A stretch of DNA of 64,000 nt from Holacanthus passer. Taxonomy: Eukaryota > Chordata > Actinopteri > Pomacanthidae. Both the position numbers and the translations under genes were made by a program. The stretch spans positions 248,001 to 312,000 of the forward strand of contig JAFREQ010000166.1 of assembly GCA_025331565.1 (NCBI GenBank). The letters run 5' to 3'. Below, piece after piece: positions 1-12,074 of this stretch. Numbering within the stretch: the stretch's first letter is position 1; each line of letters starts with the position of its first letter. The notes under the pieces were generated by a model, which made no database searches, had not been told where the DNA came from, and saw only the letters and a list, made by a program, of their open reading frames with translations.

Positions 1-588
1 TTATCACTTTAACGTTTGAGACGGATAATCAACAAGCAGGCAGTGTATCGGCCTTCTGTCAGTGTGAGTGTGTGCATGTGTGGGATATAAAGCCGTACAG
101 AGTCATTATGTTGAGCTGTCAGCAGTGTGTGTGAGCAGGTTAATTGGAACATGAAGCACGATGTTAACCAGGATTAATCAATGTAATTACACACAATGTA
201 ATTACAGGGGGTTTTTTTTTATTGGTGCTCTCATGGTCTCCTCATGAACCCATGTGTGATGGCTGTATTATTGTCTTTGTTAGCTTTTTTTTTTTTAAAT
301 CCAAATTATATAATTTCTGAAAATAGCTGTTTTTGGCTGATGTTTTGTTGCAAAGGGAAACACTGTGATGAGGGATTGCGGGCGTATGTGTGTACGCATG
401 TGTGTAATTCATTAATTAGGCTGTTTTCCCAGAGATTAACCCAGTGTAGGCTCTGTTACCTTTAGTCGCTTCATTCATTAGTGCAGCATCATTCATTAAC
501 CCAGCCGCTAATGAAAAGCCACTCTTAATTGGCAACGGAGAGATAAGGGCTAAATGAAAACACTAAATATAGAGGGGGCAAGAGAGAG

Positions 589-591
<3 letters not shown>

Positions 592-650
<59 letters not shown>
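592..650. repeat. (TG)n microsatellite
   Basis: About 29 uninterrupted TG units directly follow a short (GA)n run at 582-591. This is a likely polymorphic length marker. Confidence 0.97.
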
Positions 651-653
<3 letters not shown>

Positions 654-770
654 ATCCATTAATTCTGTAGATAACGAGGAGGCCCAATAAGCCTTTATTA
701 GCTACTTAACCAGGACAGTTAGCCTGATAATAGGGATCAACACAGAAACCTGGTGTGATGAGCTAACTAA

Positions 771-795
771 CACACACACACACACACACACACAC
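771..795. repeat. (CA)n microsatellite
   Basis: About 12 perfect CA units lie 120 bp after the TG array, with opposite strand polarity. Confidence 0.95.
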
Positions 796-1057
796 GGCAG
801 TGCTACTTGAATGTCTCTATCACACCATGCATATGTATGTCAGTCTTTATCTTTTTGATCAGCACATGGACAAACATGTAACCCTTCCAACATTTTACAC
901 ACACACACACATACATATGCACTGTTAAATAGCCTATAGTTGCATCAAACATAAAAAATCCAAATCATTACTCTAGTGGTCTGTCCTTCTGTGACAATGT
1001 GACAATACATGCTGATATTTAATATTAATTGGACTGTTTGTCTCTTTCTCATCTCAG

Positions 1058-1171
1058 CTGGGACGACCACCGAGCCTTCCCCTCCAGCCCCGCCTCCTGC
1101 TGAGGCTCAGCCAATAGAAACCAAGGCTCCTGAGGAGGAAATGGACGTCACGGATGATGACATCACAGCAG
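1058..1171 (+). CDS. wdr7: wdr7 coding exon, Pro/acidic linker (114 bp, phase 1-1)
   Basis: This exon starts with the last two bases of a codon and ends with the first base of a glycine codon (residues 1-38 of the part in this window). It encodes a low-complexity linker: a Thr/Pro/Ala stretch (EPSPPAPPPAEAQP) followed by an acidic stretch (KAPEEEMDVTDDDI). The acceptor is ...CTCATCTCAG and the donor is GTAGGG. The terminal G joins GA at 17049 to make Gly, the residue expected before CLSNLPPN in WDR7, which supports it belonging to this gene. The length is divisible by three and both flanking introns are phase 1, so skipping it would keep the frame. I recall that human WDR7 has isoforms differing by a short internal in-frame segment; whether this is the same exon is not established. 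The linker is weakly conserved, so confidence is below that of the other exons. Confidence 0.85.
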
Positions 1172-1696
1172 GTAGGGTGATGAAATACAATGTTTTTAAA
1201 AAGTTGCATTCATTTACCAGATTTTGTGTTAAGATGTAGTGGGTCTAATATTTTATATGAGTACACTCATTTAGAAACTATATGTATAAAGCTAATCCTT
1301 GAGATAAGACATGTGACGATTGTCTGTTTAGGAAGTCCACTTACAGCACAGAGTCATCACACTCATGACATGACCACACTTTTTAAGTGGTGCTGTTAGT
1401 TGAAAACTGCATTTGAACTTTCTTTTGTTCATGCTGACGAGTCTGGCTGCAGTCGACATATTAGACTCCTATTGGATACTGAGCAAAATATCATAAGAAA
1501 TCAGGAAAGCTTACACTGCTCACGATAATTAAAACAAAACGTATAAAACTAAGGGATCATTTTCCCCAGTGACCTGTGGATTCTCATCTGAGCCTCATCT
1601 GGTTGGATATAAGAAACATTAAAAACTCATTTATCATTTATGTGCCACTGAATTTAGAAGTCTTGCTCTGGTGACTCTGAATGTAGGTTAATCATA

Positions 1697-1742
1697 GTGT
1701 GTGTGTGTGCGCGCGTGCCTTCATGCGTGTGTGTGTGTGTGT
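1697..1742. repeat. imperfect (TG)n with GC interruptions
   Basis: TG units are broken by GCGCGC and TTCATGC. Alternating purine-pyrimidine DNA of this kind is prone to Z-DNA. Confidence 0.9.
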
Positions 1743-1902
1743 TTCTAATCAGTGTCACACAGCCCATGTGTAACGCCAGTGTACTGTGACCTGCGAAGTG
1801 TTAAAAGCAGTTTGGTGTTTAGTGTGCACACATGCTCTCTCATTCTCTCTCCCTCTATGGCTCTGTTGCTCGCTCGCTCTGTAACTGTCACTCATACTCT
1901 CA

Positions 1903-1903
<1 letters not shown>

Positions 1904-1936
<33 letters not shown>
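1904..1936. repeat. (CA)n microsatellite
   Basis: About 16 perfect AC/CA units. It is followed at 2071-2148 by a degenerate CAGA/CACA tract. Confidence 0.95.
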
Positions 1937-1940
<4 letters not shown>

Positions 1941-3528
1941 TGTGATAAGGTGAGAAACATTTCTCCCCATGAAACAACAGACACCTGCAGTATAGGTAGA
2001 AAACACACATACACACACACACTTTTCCAGTCCATTTATCTTTTGTCACATTTCCTTGAAAGTTTAACTGTGGCAGACACAGACAGACACACACAGACAG
2101 ACGCACAAACAGACAGAAAGACAGACATACACAGACACCACAGACAGGTCTGGTGGTTAGGGGTTCTTTTGAGGTTCGTTTTTCCTTTTGTTCTTACGGC
2201 TCTGTGCCTGTAAACTTCTTTATCGTCTCATTAACTAAAATGGAGTCTAAAGGGAAATTTACATTCTCCCACCAATGCTATGTTTTCAAAAAACTGCAAC
2301 AACACTGTCTCACTGTCACACACCCTCTGTCCTTCATCCTCCCTCCATCCTTCTCTTAGACCAGTCAATATCGCAGATGTGTCTGACAATTTATCATTTC
2401 TCACAGCTCATTTTTCTCCTATTGACAGCAGTGTTTTTTCATTCAGTCTCTGCAGTATTAAATCTGTTAGCAGGCGCCTCAAACACAGAGTCTGAATCTT
2501 CTCTGCTGTGGAGGAAAAAACTCATTGAGTTTTCTAACTTTTCTGGTCTTCCTCTTTGTTTAAGTCATCCTCTGCCATCCTTCCTTCCTTTCCTTCTTCC
2601 TTCCTCTGTCCATTTTTCGAACTTTCCTTTGGTTAAATCCATTTTAAAAAATCTTGAATGAGGGTGTACTGTTTTGGGAAACCTATTTGTATTTCGGGTG
2701 ATGGAGAAGCAGCTGCACGTGCATGTGTAGTTTGTGATAGGACTAAACAGTTAAAGATCTGCCGTCTGAAATTATAATGTTTTGATAAAATCAAATCACA
2801 ATTTTGATTTTGCACCATTCATTGTATTTTGTCTTTATTGGTCCTGGCGGCCATTTCTACGCTGGGTTCAGATTGCCCACCTAAACTTAAGGAATTCAAC
2901 GGTAAATGATGCATGCATGTAATCCAGCACACTTTTCACGCATATATATCCACCTCAAAGTTGGAGCTGGATTAAGATACTGCTAAGGCAAATGAAACAT
3001 TCCTGCTGTCGCTGCTTCATATTGAAACTGGCAAAACAAGGGGAAGCTTTTATTCTGGAGCAGCCTTAGTAGAAATAGTCTCTATTTAATATGATAATTG
3101 ACTAATAAAAAAGGCATCTGCAGAATAATTTGAGACAGGCAGAGGAGCTCAGTTAAAGGATAGGTTCAGATTTTACCATAATAAAACTCATATGCTTTGC
3201 GTTTTGTATGTTGGTGGATGTAATCATTCCTCCTTGTAATACCAAAAGAAAAGAGGGGATGTAAGAGGAGAAGAGATATGGGGAAAATAGAGGAAAACAG
3301 CAAAAAATAGAGGGGAGTAAAGGAAAAGGAAGGGAAAGAAAAAAATGAGAGGCAAATAGAAGAGAATTAAGTAGGAGATGGGAAGAGAGAATGAGAAAGA
3401 GGAGACAAGAGGAAACAAAAGAGGAGATGAGAAGAGGAGACAAAGGAAAAAAGAGAATCACAGAATCACTTGGCTGCAGGCTGTTACCACGGCAATAGAC
3501 TCATCACCTCAGTCTACTGTCTCCCCTG

Positions 3529-3530
<2 letters not shown>

Positions 3531-3580
<50 letters not shown>
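3531..3580. repeat. (CA)n microsatellite
   Basis: 25 perfect AC units. The preceding 3240-3450 is a strongly purine-rich (GGAAA/GAGA) tract. Confidence 0.96.
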
Positions 3581-3585
<5 letters not shown>

Positions 3586-3662
3586 TCAGGATGCGCAGGT
3601 GACAACAGTTGCTGCTCTGTGCCACAGCTGCAAAACCTCCCAGACCAGAGCTTGACATGTGC

Positions 3663-3740
3663 GCACACACACACACTTAGTTATACTTCTATACTTGTGA
3701 GAACCTCACCAACATAATGCATTCCCTAGCCCCTTACCCT
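3663..3740 (-). mobile_element. remnant of a TG-associated dispersed fish repeat
   Basis: CTTGTGAGAACCTCACC, TAATGCATTCCCTAGCCCC and TTACCCTAACC occur between CA and TG tracts. The reverse complement aligns by eye with 15080-15153 (AAGGGGCTGGGGAATGTATT and nearby), so this is a partial copy of the same family in the opposite orientation. Its coding capacity is nil. Confidence 0.7.
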
Positions 3741-4639
3741 AACCTGTGTGTGCTTGTGTGCGTGTGGGTGTTTATGTGTGTGTTTGTGTGTGTGCTGCTG
3801 TAATTATGTCCCTAACAGTGTCAGGGGATGTCATTAGGATCTGCAGCACTGGCCTCCTCACTCTCTCTCTCTCCCTCTTTCTCCCTCTTTCTCCCTCTCA
3901 CACACACACACACACAATTTAGTTAATTGAATCTCTATTGGCATGACATTTTGATGGAATAACATGTTGCCAAAGCATGTACACAAATGAAAAAATAAAT
4001 AATACATACAATGAAAACATGAAAAACACAAATGGTGTATCGTGGAAAGCTGATTTATAAGACTTGAATTATGATGAGTTGGGCTGTAATGCCAGGAGAA
4101 GTCCACGGTTTGGTATATTTTCAGCGCAGCGGGCAAAACAAAATAAACACATTTTGTCATTTTTAAGAAATTCATAAAGATTTGATAGCATCGTTGCTTT
4201 ATTTTAAAGTTGTATACAGTAAAGTTACTCTCTGTAGCCTATCTACAGAGGGATAGTCAGGTCCATCTATGGGTGGTGAGAGAAACTGGGCTGTGGATCG
4301 AGCAGTTCTACATTCTCCTGTCAGTCCAGCCACATGAACAGTTTCACCAAAGACAATCAGCTCATTTAGCTGTTATTTTGGAAGAGAAGTAGATGTAGAA
4401 GACATTTTGAGGTAAATTTTGGGAAAAAGAAAAATCTATTTGTTTCAAATATTGGGCATTCTATTAGAAAATAAACTTTGGTCTCTCTCTTTAGACAGAG
4501 AAAATATTGTCCAACAGCAGAAAACTGATGATCGTTAACTCTGTATGAAGCTGAAATCTGCTGATATAAGCTGATATCTCTTCATCATAAGCAACTATCA
4601 GAGATTTTTATGAAGAGTTAAAGCTGCATTAATTTACTT

Positions 4640-4780
4640 TTACTAGTGCTGAAACAATTAGATGATTAGTCTATTAGCAGAAAACAGACAACAAATCATT
4701 AATAATTTGAGTCATTCATGAAGTGAAAATGTCATATATTCTTTGATTTCAGCTTAGTTTAGTTTAGTCTGTTCTATATC
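4640..4780 (+). mobile_element. degraded dispersed fish repeat (ATTAG-type)
   Basis: A run of GCTGAAACAATTAGATGATT, TAGTCTATTAGCAGAAAACA, TTTGAGTCATT, AAGTGAAAATG and TTTGATTTCAGCTT resembles a very common acanthomorph interspersed repeat that I know from fish genomes (ATTAGTCGATTA-type). This copy is diverged and truncated. I cannot assign a family name. Confidence 0.5.
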
Positions 4781-6590
4781 ATTGTCAGTTGAATATCTTT
4801 GGGTTTTGTTTTATTCTCTTAAATAACATTAGCAACAGTGTACTTCCCAATTCAACACAAAATGTCTGCAGCTGCATTACAACCTGAACATATCCATGTG
4901 GGACAGTAATTTGGTCCCACAATACAGGGAAAACTGAGAGAGTGTCTCATCTTTGCCTCTGATGGAGGATCTGACCCCAGGGAGGTCAAAGGTCCCTGCT
5001 GGACACCCCCTCGCTCACACACTGAAACACACACACATATACACATTTTCTCTGTGCTTGCAGGCATTTTGTCTCCTTCAGGATTCAGAGCCCTGCAGAC
5101 ATTATCAGCTTATTCATTCCAGCCAAGAACATTTAAAATGAAACTATAGATGGGTAATTGCAATAGTAATATTTTCTGTTCAACAGCAGTTCCTCATCCT
5201 GTTTGCAGGTTGGAAGGAAGAGAAGTATTACCCTTGTGAGGGGTCCACAACAGCACAGACAGAGATCAGGGGTCAAAGGTCGGGCTGACCCTCACATCTT
5301 GGTGTCATTAGCCCGGTTGTGATTTGGTTAGCTGAAACGCTAGCCTCCCCAACTAATCTAATATCAGAGCCTGGAGGTCGTTTGGGTCAGATCACATTTC
5401 TCCTCACAACAGATTGAACTTATGGAGAGATAAATGGTCAGAGCTGCGACTCTAAACGCTCTGATTGTTTCTGATGATTGTGTCTCTTCTGTTTGACACA
5501 GTGAGGGACACAGCTGGTGTATAGGAATATTATTATATTACAGAAAGAAGAGTGAAGTTATTGTCCAGATATTATTGATGTACAGGAATGTATTCTGGTA
5601 CAGAAACGGCAATAAGTAAGATAGTAGTACAGGACAGTACAGTAAGATATAACATAGTGTACTATGGTACATTTTAGTATGGGATAATACAATATGTTAT
5701 TTTGTGGTGTAGTATGATAAGGTATGGTATAGCATGTTACAGTATAGTAGTTTGATTATCCTGCGGCAGTATGAATCCTTCTCCACAATGATGAGTTTAC
5801 GTAATTAATTTGTATCTATATATACTGTATATATAATCTCTGATGACAATCACAAATCCATAAATCCACTTTGAAATCATAGAATCAAAGATTGTCCTTA
5901 ACTCCATCCACTGAGAGTTCTTTGTTCATCCATGGGTCCACTGCTGACACGAACTTCTAAAAGCTTGTTCAGCATACTTTTAATGGTGTAAATTTGCAAA
6001 CAAATATCTGCTAAAAAAGAACTGTTGTTGTAGCCCATAGTGTAACTCACTGAATCCATGGCTACATAGTACTTCCTGTTTGCACCCCCTGGAAGAGTAG
6101 GAGTTACAAAATCCATTAATATGACCTTATTTCATGTTGCACTATCAACATATATTTTTCTAAATTACTGAGGCTCAGAATGTCCCATCAGGATCTTTTT
6201 AAATCCTGGATCATGGACACTCTCATGTATTCATTCATATACAGATTGTTTGCGTTGAAAATCTCTGGACATACAAACAGTGTGGTCCAGTATGAGCACA
6301 ATGTTCTGAACGACAGAAAAAAGACGTGTATTCTCTCCCTGCTTTAGTAGCTACTCTTGCCTCCTCTCCTCTAACCTAAACATTTGGTAACAACATGACT
6401 CTCACATTCTCTCTCTCACACACATATACTTACGCTTACTCACACACACATACACACACCTGTCTTATGGTTGAGTGGACAGTGTGATAATGTACACATG
6501 AAGGGGGGATGGGCAGAGTGCGTGATTGTGTGTATGTGTGTGTCAGGGTTTATGAATGTGTCACAAAGATAAAGCACTGGCCTTGGGCTT

Positions 6591-6627
6591 GTGTGTGTGT
6601 ATGCGTGTGTGTGTGTGTGTGTGTGTG
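6591..6627. repeat. (TG)n microsatellite
   Basis: TG units have one ATGC interruption. An ACTGACTG-type degenerate tract follows at about 6690-6830. Confidence 0.93.
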
Positions 6628-9600
6628 GCAGCCTGCTCATGGTCTGAACACAGATGTAGATGGAGAGTCATGGTGACAGATGGAAATGACTGGTTTACTG
6701 ACTGGATTTCTGGATCACTGTCTGAATGCCTGATTAGCTGTTTGATTACTGACTTACTTATTTGCAATCTGGTTGGTTGGTTGACTGACTGACCGAAAGC
6801 GTTGACTTACTGACTGACATTTTTGCTAACTTTTAAAAAACAAGCTGATCATTCATTCATTCATTCATGGAAGCATATTTCAGACGATTCACAGCGTGAA
6901 GGTTTGACTGTATTAATTTATAATATTTGTATGGTTACATTTTTCAGGGGTGTCAGCAAGGTACTGTACCTGGCAAAAGTTATGTTAAGTAAAGGTTAAA
7001 TCATTTAGGTCTGACAGGAGTCAACAGCTCAAAGGGTACATGCATTATACTCCTCATACATCCTCAGATTTACTTTAACTTCCAAGAATATGTAGGCAAG
7101 TATCTCTAGGAGCTTGAGCATCTTGGGTGAAGTTTTTACATTTGTGCGGGTTGTTGTTGTGCAACAGCAATAGCGCACACTGAAGGGCATCACATGGTAA
7201 GCTGGATGGTGTTAAGCTGCAATATCAGTGATGGAAAATTAAGGTACATGTAAATGCAGGATTTAGAATATTATTCATGCAGCCGATTGTTTGAGTCATC
7301 ACATGTTTAGACACAGACAGAGAGACAGACAGTGTTTCTGTGGACAGGTTCAGATGTTAATACTGGTCACATCGAAGCTCAGTTTACACCTCAGAGACTC
7401 AGATCCTCTACTCATCACACACTCCGAGGGCTCTGCAGTGTGTGTGTTTAACCTGAATTTGACCCTAAAATAGTTATGTGCGAACTGGAAAAATAATTCA
7501 CGAGAACAGTGTGCGAGTAAAGATTACAACCCACCATAACCCACATCCCACTCCACTCCTGGCTCTGGGCTGGGCACCAAAGCACCACACAAATGAACAA
7601 ATTTCAAGGTCAGTAAAATACCCAGCTGTCAGAGAGCTGCTTGCTCTGGTCACTGTGCTGCCATGAAAGAACAGCCTTTAAAGTTTGTGTAAAATGTTCT
7701 TGTTTAAAGTTAATTACCAACTTCTTTCAATGTTTCTGTCCGTTTTTCACATTTGGATTTTTCTGTTATATTTAGATTATCTCTGTTCTCCTCCACCTCC
7801 TTTCTGTCTCTTCTGCTGTACTGTCAGCAGTGATTCAGTTCAGGAAAATGGTGAGCTCTGATGTTCTCAGATAATTTGTCTTTTCACCACAGAGATCTGT
7901 TTGTTCTGTCAGATCTGGTGGGATTAACTGTCAGATATCTTGAATTGATCCAATACTTCAAACCAGACACAATAAACTATGAATCTGTTAGCAAGCTGTT
8001 TTCTTCTTTCTCCTCCATTTCTCAGTAGTCCAACAGAGAGACAACTCTGTTTTAAAGTTATGTTTCATGGCATTTTTATATTGTAGCGGTATTACTACTC
8101 TTACAGCCAGTATAGCGCTCTCGTTCAGGACCAGCGGCAGAGGCTTTGACTGCTACTTTGGTGGCTCTGTTCTCAGAAGAGGTCAGCGCTGGGTCGTTAA
8201 AACAGCTCCAGTTGAGTCCTCGTGATGTTATAGCTGAATGTCAGTTAAAATTATTCTGCCTTCTTTGGCTGTATTGGGCGATTACGTTGGCCTGATAAAA
8301 CTTACGAATGAATGGCGAAAAGAAGAAAAATACAAACAGTAGTAAGACAGAATACATTTTATACATTAAAGACATTTTTAAGGAAAAGAAATCTGGAACT
8401 CACTTGCTCATTCTGCATAATCCAACCTGAAGGCTTTGATTTACTTTGAAGGATTAAAATGTTGGCTGCAGATTGTAATTAGTGTACTGATGCATTGATA
8501 TCATAGAGTCAGCTTTGAAATATCTCTAAAATTAAGAATCATCTCTCACTTAAGTCTTTCATTCCCCTGATAACTCGGCACTGTTGGATTTTATATAAAC
8601 ATGTTAATGGTTCTATAAGATGTTCTCACCACCCGTCTGTGTGATGGGAAGATCATTTTCTGCTCCCTCTCCCTCTGAAGTTGTGATTCTTTTCATTTGG
8701 CGGAGTTGAAATCTAATTCTGTCAGATGGCTTTGATTCATCTGTGAGCGAGAGGAGAGTGTGACTAAGCTGCGGTGACTTTAATAAAAATAATTCCTTCT
8801 TTATGAAGAAGTGGTGTGATGGAGGCCCTCCACTGTCCCTGCATTAGGGAAATTAACATCCAGAGCCATTTTTCAGACCACTCCATTAACGGCACGAATC
8901 TGACAGCCACAGAGTGCCGAAAATATTGGTTGTATTAAAAACCTGTCGGATCGTAAATTAAACTGCAAAACAAACACTTAATAGATAATGGAGGATAGAA
9001 AAATAAGACCTCAGGCTTTCAATATTACCAATCTGTGTCCTCATACAGTTGTACTGAGTGGAAGAAAGTTAATGTCATTGGGGGTAGATGTCACTGTCGA
9101 AAAATCCTCCCACGTTTTTATTGCATCTGTCCTGCATCACAACTGTACTGAAGCCTATTAGGAAAGGCGAGGGATCAAAATTATGGCTCTCAGTTAAAAA
9201 TGATGAAAATGAAAAATGTTATATTACTACTCTTTATTCAGTATTGATCAATATGTGGTATTGTAATCAGAAGAAAGTCTAATTTATAAGGTGTCCACCA
9301 TAGTGCTAAAATTAGTTCCTGCCAGTTCATATTATAGGAATGGGAAGTGCTGCCAAATTTCTACAAGACAACATAGTAGTCCACACCCCCAAGAGCTGGG
9401 ACAGCCAGAAAGCAGGACTGCAGCAGGTGTGGTTGGAGGTGCACGCGATAGTGACCGGAGAGGTTGGATAAACAAATACATGAATGAAGAAAATGAAGGA
9501 ACAAAGCAAGTGTTGGTGACAAGACAATGAATAAAAGTAACTAGTGCAGACCTCTAAAAAGATCTCATATGTGTGATATAGTTTTGGAAGTATTTGTCAT

Positions 9601-9962
9601 GTTGTTTATCAAAGAAAAACCATGTTAGAAATGCCAATCACTCAAACTTGTACGGATTATAAATATGGGTTAGTTAATATAGAATATTTTAAAGGACTTA
9701 AACTCAATAGTGCAACATAGCTAATAAGCTACGATAGCGTCCTCCATTTTGGACTTTGCGGTTCTGTGTTCAACTAAAGGTCAACGCCGTCAGATGGCCT
9801 GCTGTTGGTCAAGGAGAATGTCGTCATCTAAAAACTGATGGATGAGTAAAATCAACAGGAATTGGAGTTAAAGGACTAATAAAAACCTGCAGTTTAATTT
9901 TGTCTGGTCTCCGTCTCGTACAAACCTTGTATCCAGTTTGTTGGCGGTTTCTCATTCGGACG

Positions 9963-9987
9963 CCCCCTGACCCCCGCCCCCCCTCCC
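9963..9987 (-). other. predicted G-quadruplex motif (G-runs on minus strand)
   Basis: The + strand shows four C-runs (5, 5, 7 and 3) separated by 3, 1 and 1 bases. The minus strand, which is the wdr7 template strand, therefore fits G3+N1-7 four times. The + strand could form an i-motif. This is a pattern match only. Confidence 0.6.
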
Positions 9988-12036
9988 GTACCATCTAATT
10001 GAAGCGTTGTGTTTCCAGTGAGCGCAGATAGCTCTCCTGTCTCTGTCTTAAGATGGTAAAATACACTTAACCTTCAGATGGACTGGCCGGTTGGAAGGGC
10101 AGCCACCGTTTCGGGACTCAAATCTTTTTTCTCTATCAACTTAATTGTGTTTTTCAATTATTTCCCCAGATTTTCTGTCTCCTGACATTTGCTGTAAGGA
10201 CAGTGTTTACCCCCTCCTCCCCTCTCCTCCTGCAGCACCAGCACTCTTTTGTTTTATACAACTTTTTGGGGTTCCAGAGAAATGTAAAGGCTTGTCTCAG
10301 GCTTGAGGCTGAGTTCAGAGTTAAATTTCTGTTTGTCTGCTTGCTTTTGAGTTCTTATGTATTCATTTCTACCTTTTTGACTAAATCTTTTCTCACAGCA
10401 TTTTACAGTCTGTCATTCACTTTTTCTTCCTCCCTGCCTTGTTCTCACATCAGTTTCCTGCTGGTATTGATCCTCTCCCTCAGTCCCTGGTGATCAGGTT
10501 TTACCTGTCTCCCATTGATTACCAATGGAGGCAGAGTTGAGGTGCATCATGGGAAGATGGTGGGGCTGCAGCTCAAGAGGGGAGGGATGGGAAGGTTGTT
10601 GGTTTGATTTTTGACACACGATGCATTCAGTGACCCCATCTTAAAAAATTTTCTTAAAAAAGTTGTTTTCTCACTTAAACTCACTTGCAAACTCGAACGA
10701 AGTTGAATTTAACTTCAAAATCTAACAATACAAATTTACTTTGAAAGAAAGAAAGGAAAATAAGTTATGATTCAAGAGCACTAGAAATTACATCCTCCAA
10801 AATGACTATAAAATTGAATGACCTTTCTAAAGTTTCACCAGAAACGAAACATAATAATCTTCATGAAGAGAGAATTTATTACAGGACTGTTATTTAACTA
10901 GTTTTAGCTGAACTGGCGACTGAGTGTACATTATTTGTATAAGCTGGTAGCCATTTTATATGTATAGTATATACAGTATACACATTTTTTTGTTTTACCT
11001 TATAAGACAACACTACTTAACGTCCCCATATTTACATTTCATAAGCAGGATACAAAAAAATTAAAAGCTCTTATTAATACATTATAATGTAATTGTAAGC
11101 AAACAGAACTCATACTGTGAATAAAGGCTTTTCTCAGGTAATAATTTACTGTTGACAAATACTGTACGTTAATAAAAACTTAAACACTGCATTTACATTA
11201 TGATATAGTCTGGTGCTTCACAAAGGAAGGAGTAAGCCTCCTGGAGCTCTTTAGTAAAGACCGACTGTGTCTTGACAGCTAACTGACAGGCTCTGTCAGA
11301 AGGGATCATAGGCTATGACAAGCATCAATAAACTTTCAGTTCCATCACAATATGGATAAACTGTATAAATCCAAAATGAAATAAATTCTCTATTTGTACA
11401 GAAAATAAAACACTGAAGATAAATGATCAGCTTTTATTATCTGGATGACAAATTAATTAGTAGAGAGTATATATATGCATATACATAACTACATACCTTT
11501 ACTTATATACCTTTATTTTTACGTAAAGGTGACGGACTCCTGTTTTTCTTCTGCTCAGTAACATTTCAGTTTTTTCTCCTTTTTATGACACATCCATATT
11601 TTTACAGTGATTGCATGGACTCCACAGGTTGTTGCATTACACCATCCTGCCCTTTTTTAATAGATTCCTTCCCTTATGGATAATGTCATTTCAGCCAGAA
11701 AGCCTTTTTATCCTGATCCATCCATGGTTTTTATGAAGATTTAGCCGAGCTGAGGCGAGCGGAGAGGGGAGCTCGTCCATCCCCCTCTTTAGTTTATTGG
11801 GTTATGTTTGGGAGCAGGTTGGCCAACAAATAGGATTTAGATACAATGTCATTATAATAGATCTGCCGGTCGTGAAGGAAGCAGATCGATAGGCTTCAAA
11901 AATCAATCAGCCAGTCCACACGGGTCGAGAGGCAGCAGGTACACACAGGCAGGAAGTGATGCTACCTGACGACTGCCCAAAGAAAACCTCACGTCTCACA
12001 AAAGATGGAAGTTCAGGGCATCTGCAAGTCCTGTCT

Positions 12037-12074
12037 TATATGGTACCTCTGGAAAACTCCAAAGGTACCATATA
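12037..12074. repeat. 12-bp perfect inverted repeat with 14-base loop
   Basis: TATATGGTACCT at 12037-12048 is exactly complementary to AGGTACCATATA at 12063-12074. No simple repeat explains it. The function is unknown and the hairpin may be incidental. Confidence 0.8.

Larger units (their letters stand above)
1..1057 (+). other. wdr7: 3' end of an upstream wdr7 intron
   Basis: No exon is visible before the acceptor at 1056-1057 (pyrimidine tract TCTCTTTCTCATCTCAG). The stretch holds a TG array at 592-650, CA arrays at 771-795 and near 897-912, and AT-rich segments full of TAATTA/ATTAG cores. These include a direct duplication of CAATGTAATTACA at 179-191 and 194-206. Parts of 470-560 and 660-760 have the even, repeat-free composition of a possible conserved non-coding element, but that is inference. 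Confidence 0.8.

Noticed and set aside
1752..2213. Long frames of alternating Cys-Val or His-Thr (here and at 3378-3655, 15069-15776, 26932-27384, 42839-43245, 62877-63526)
   Set aside because: They are translations of TG/CA microsatellites and have no start, splice or family support.
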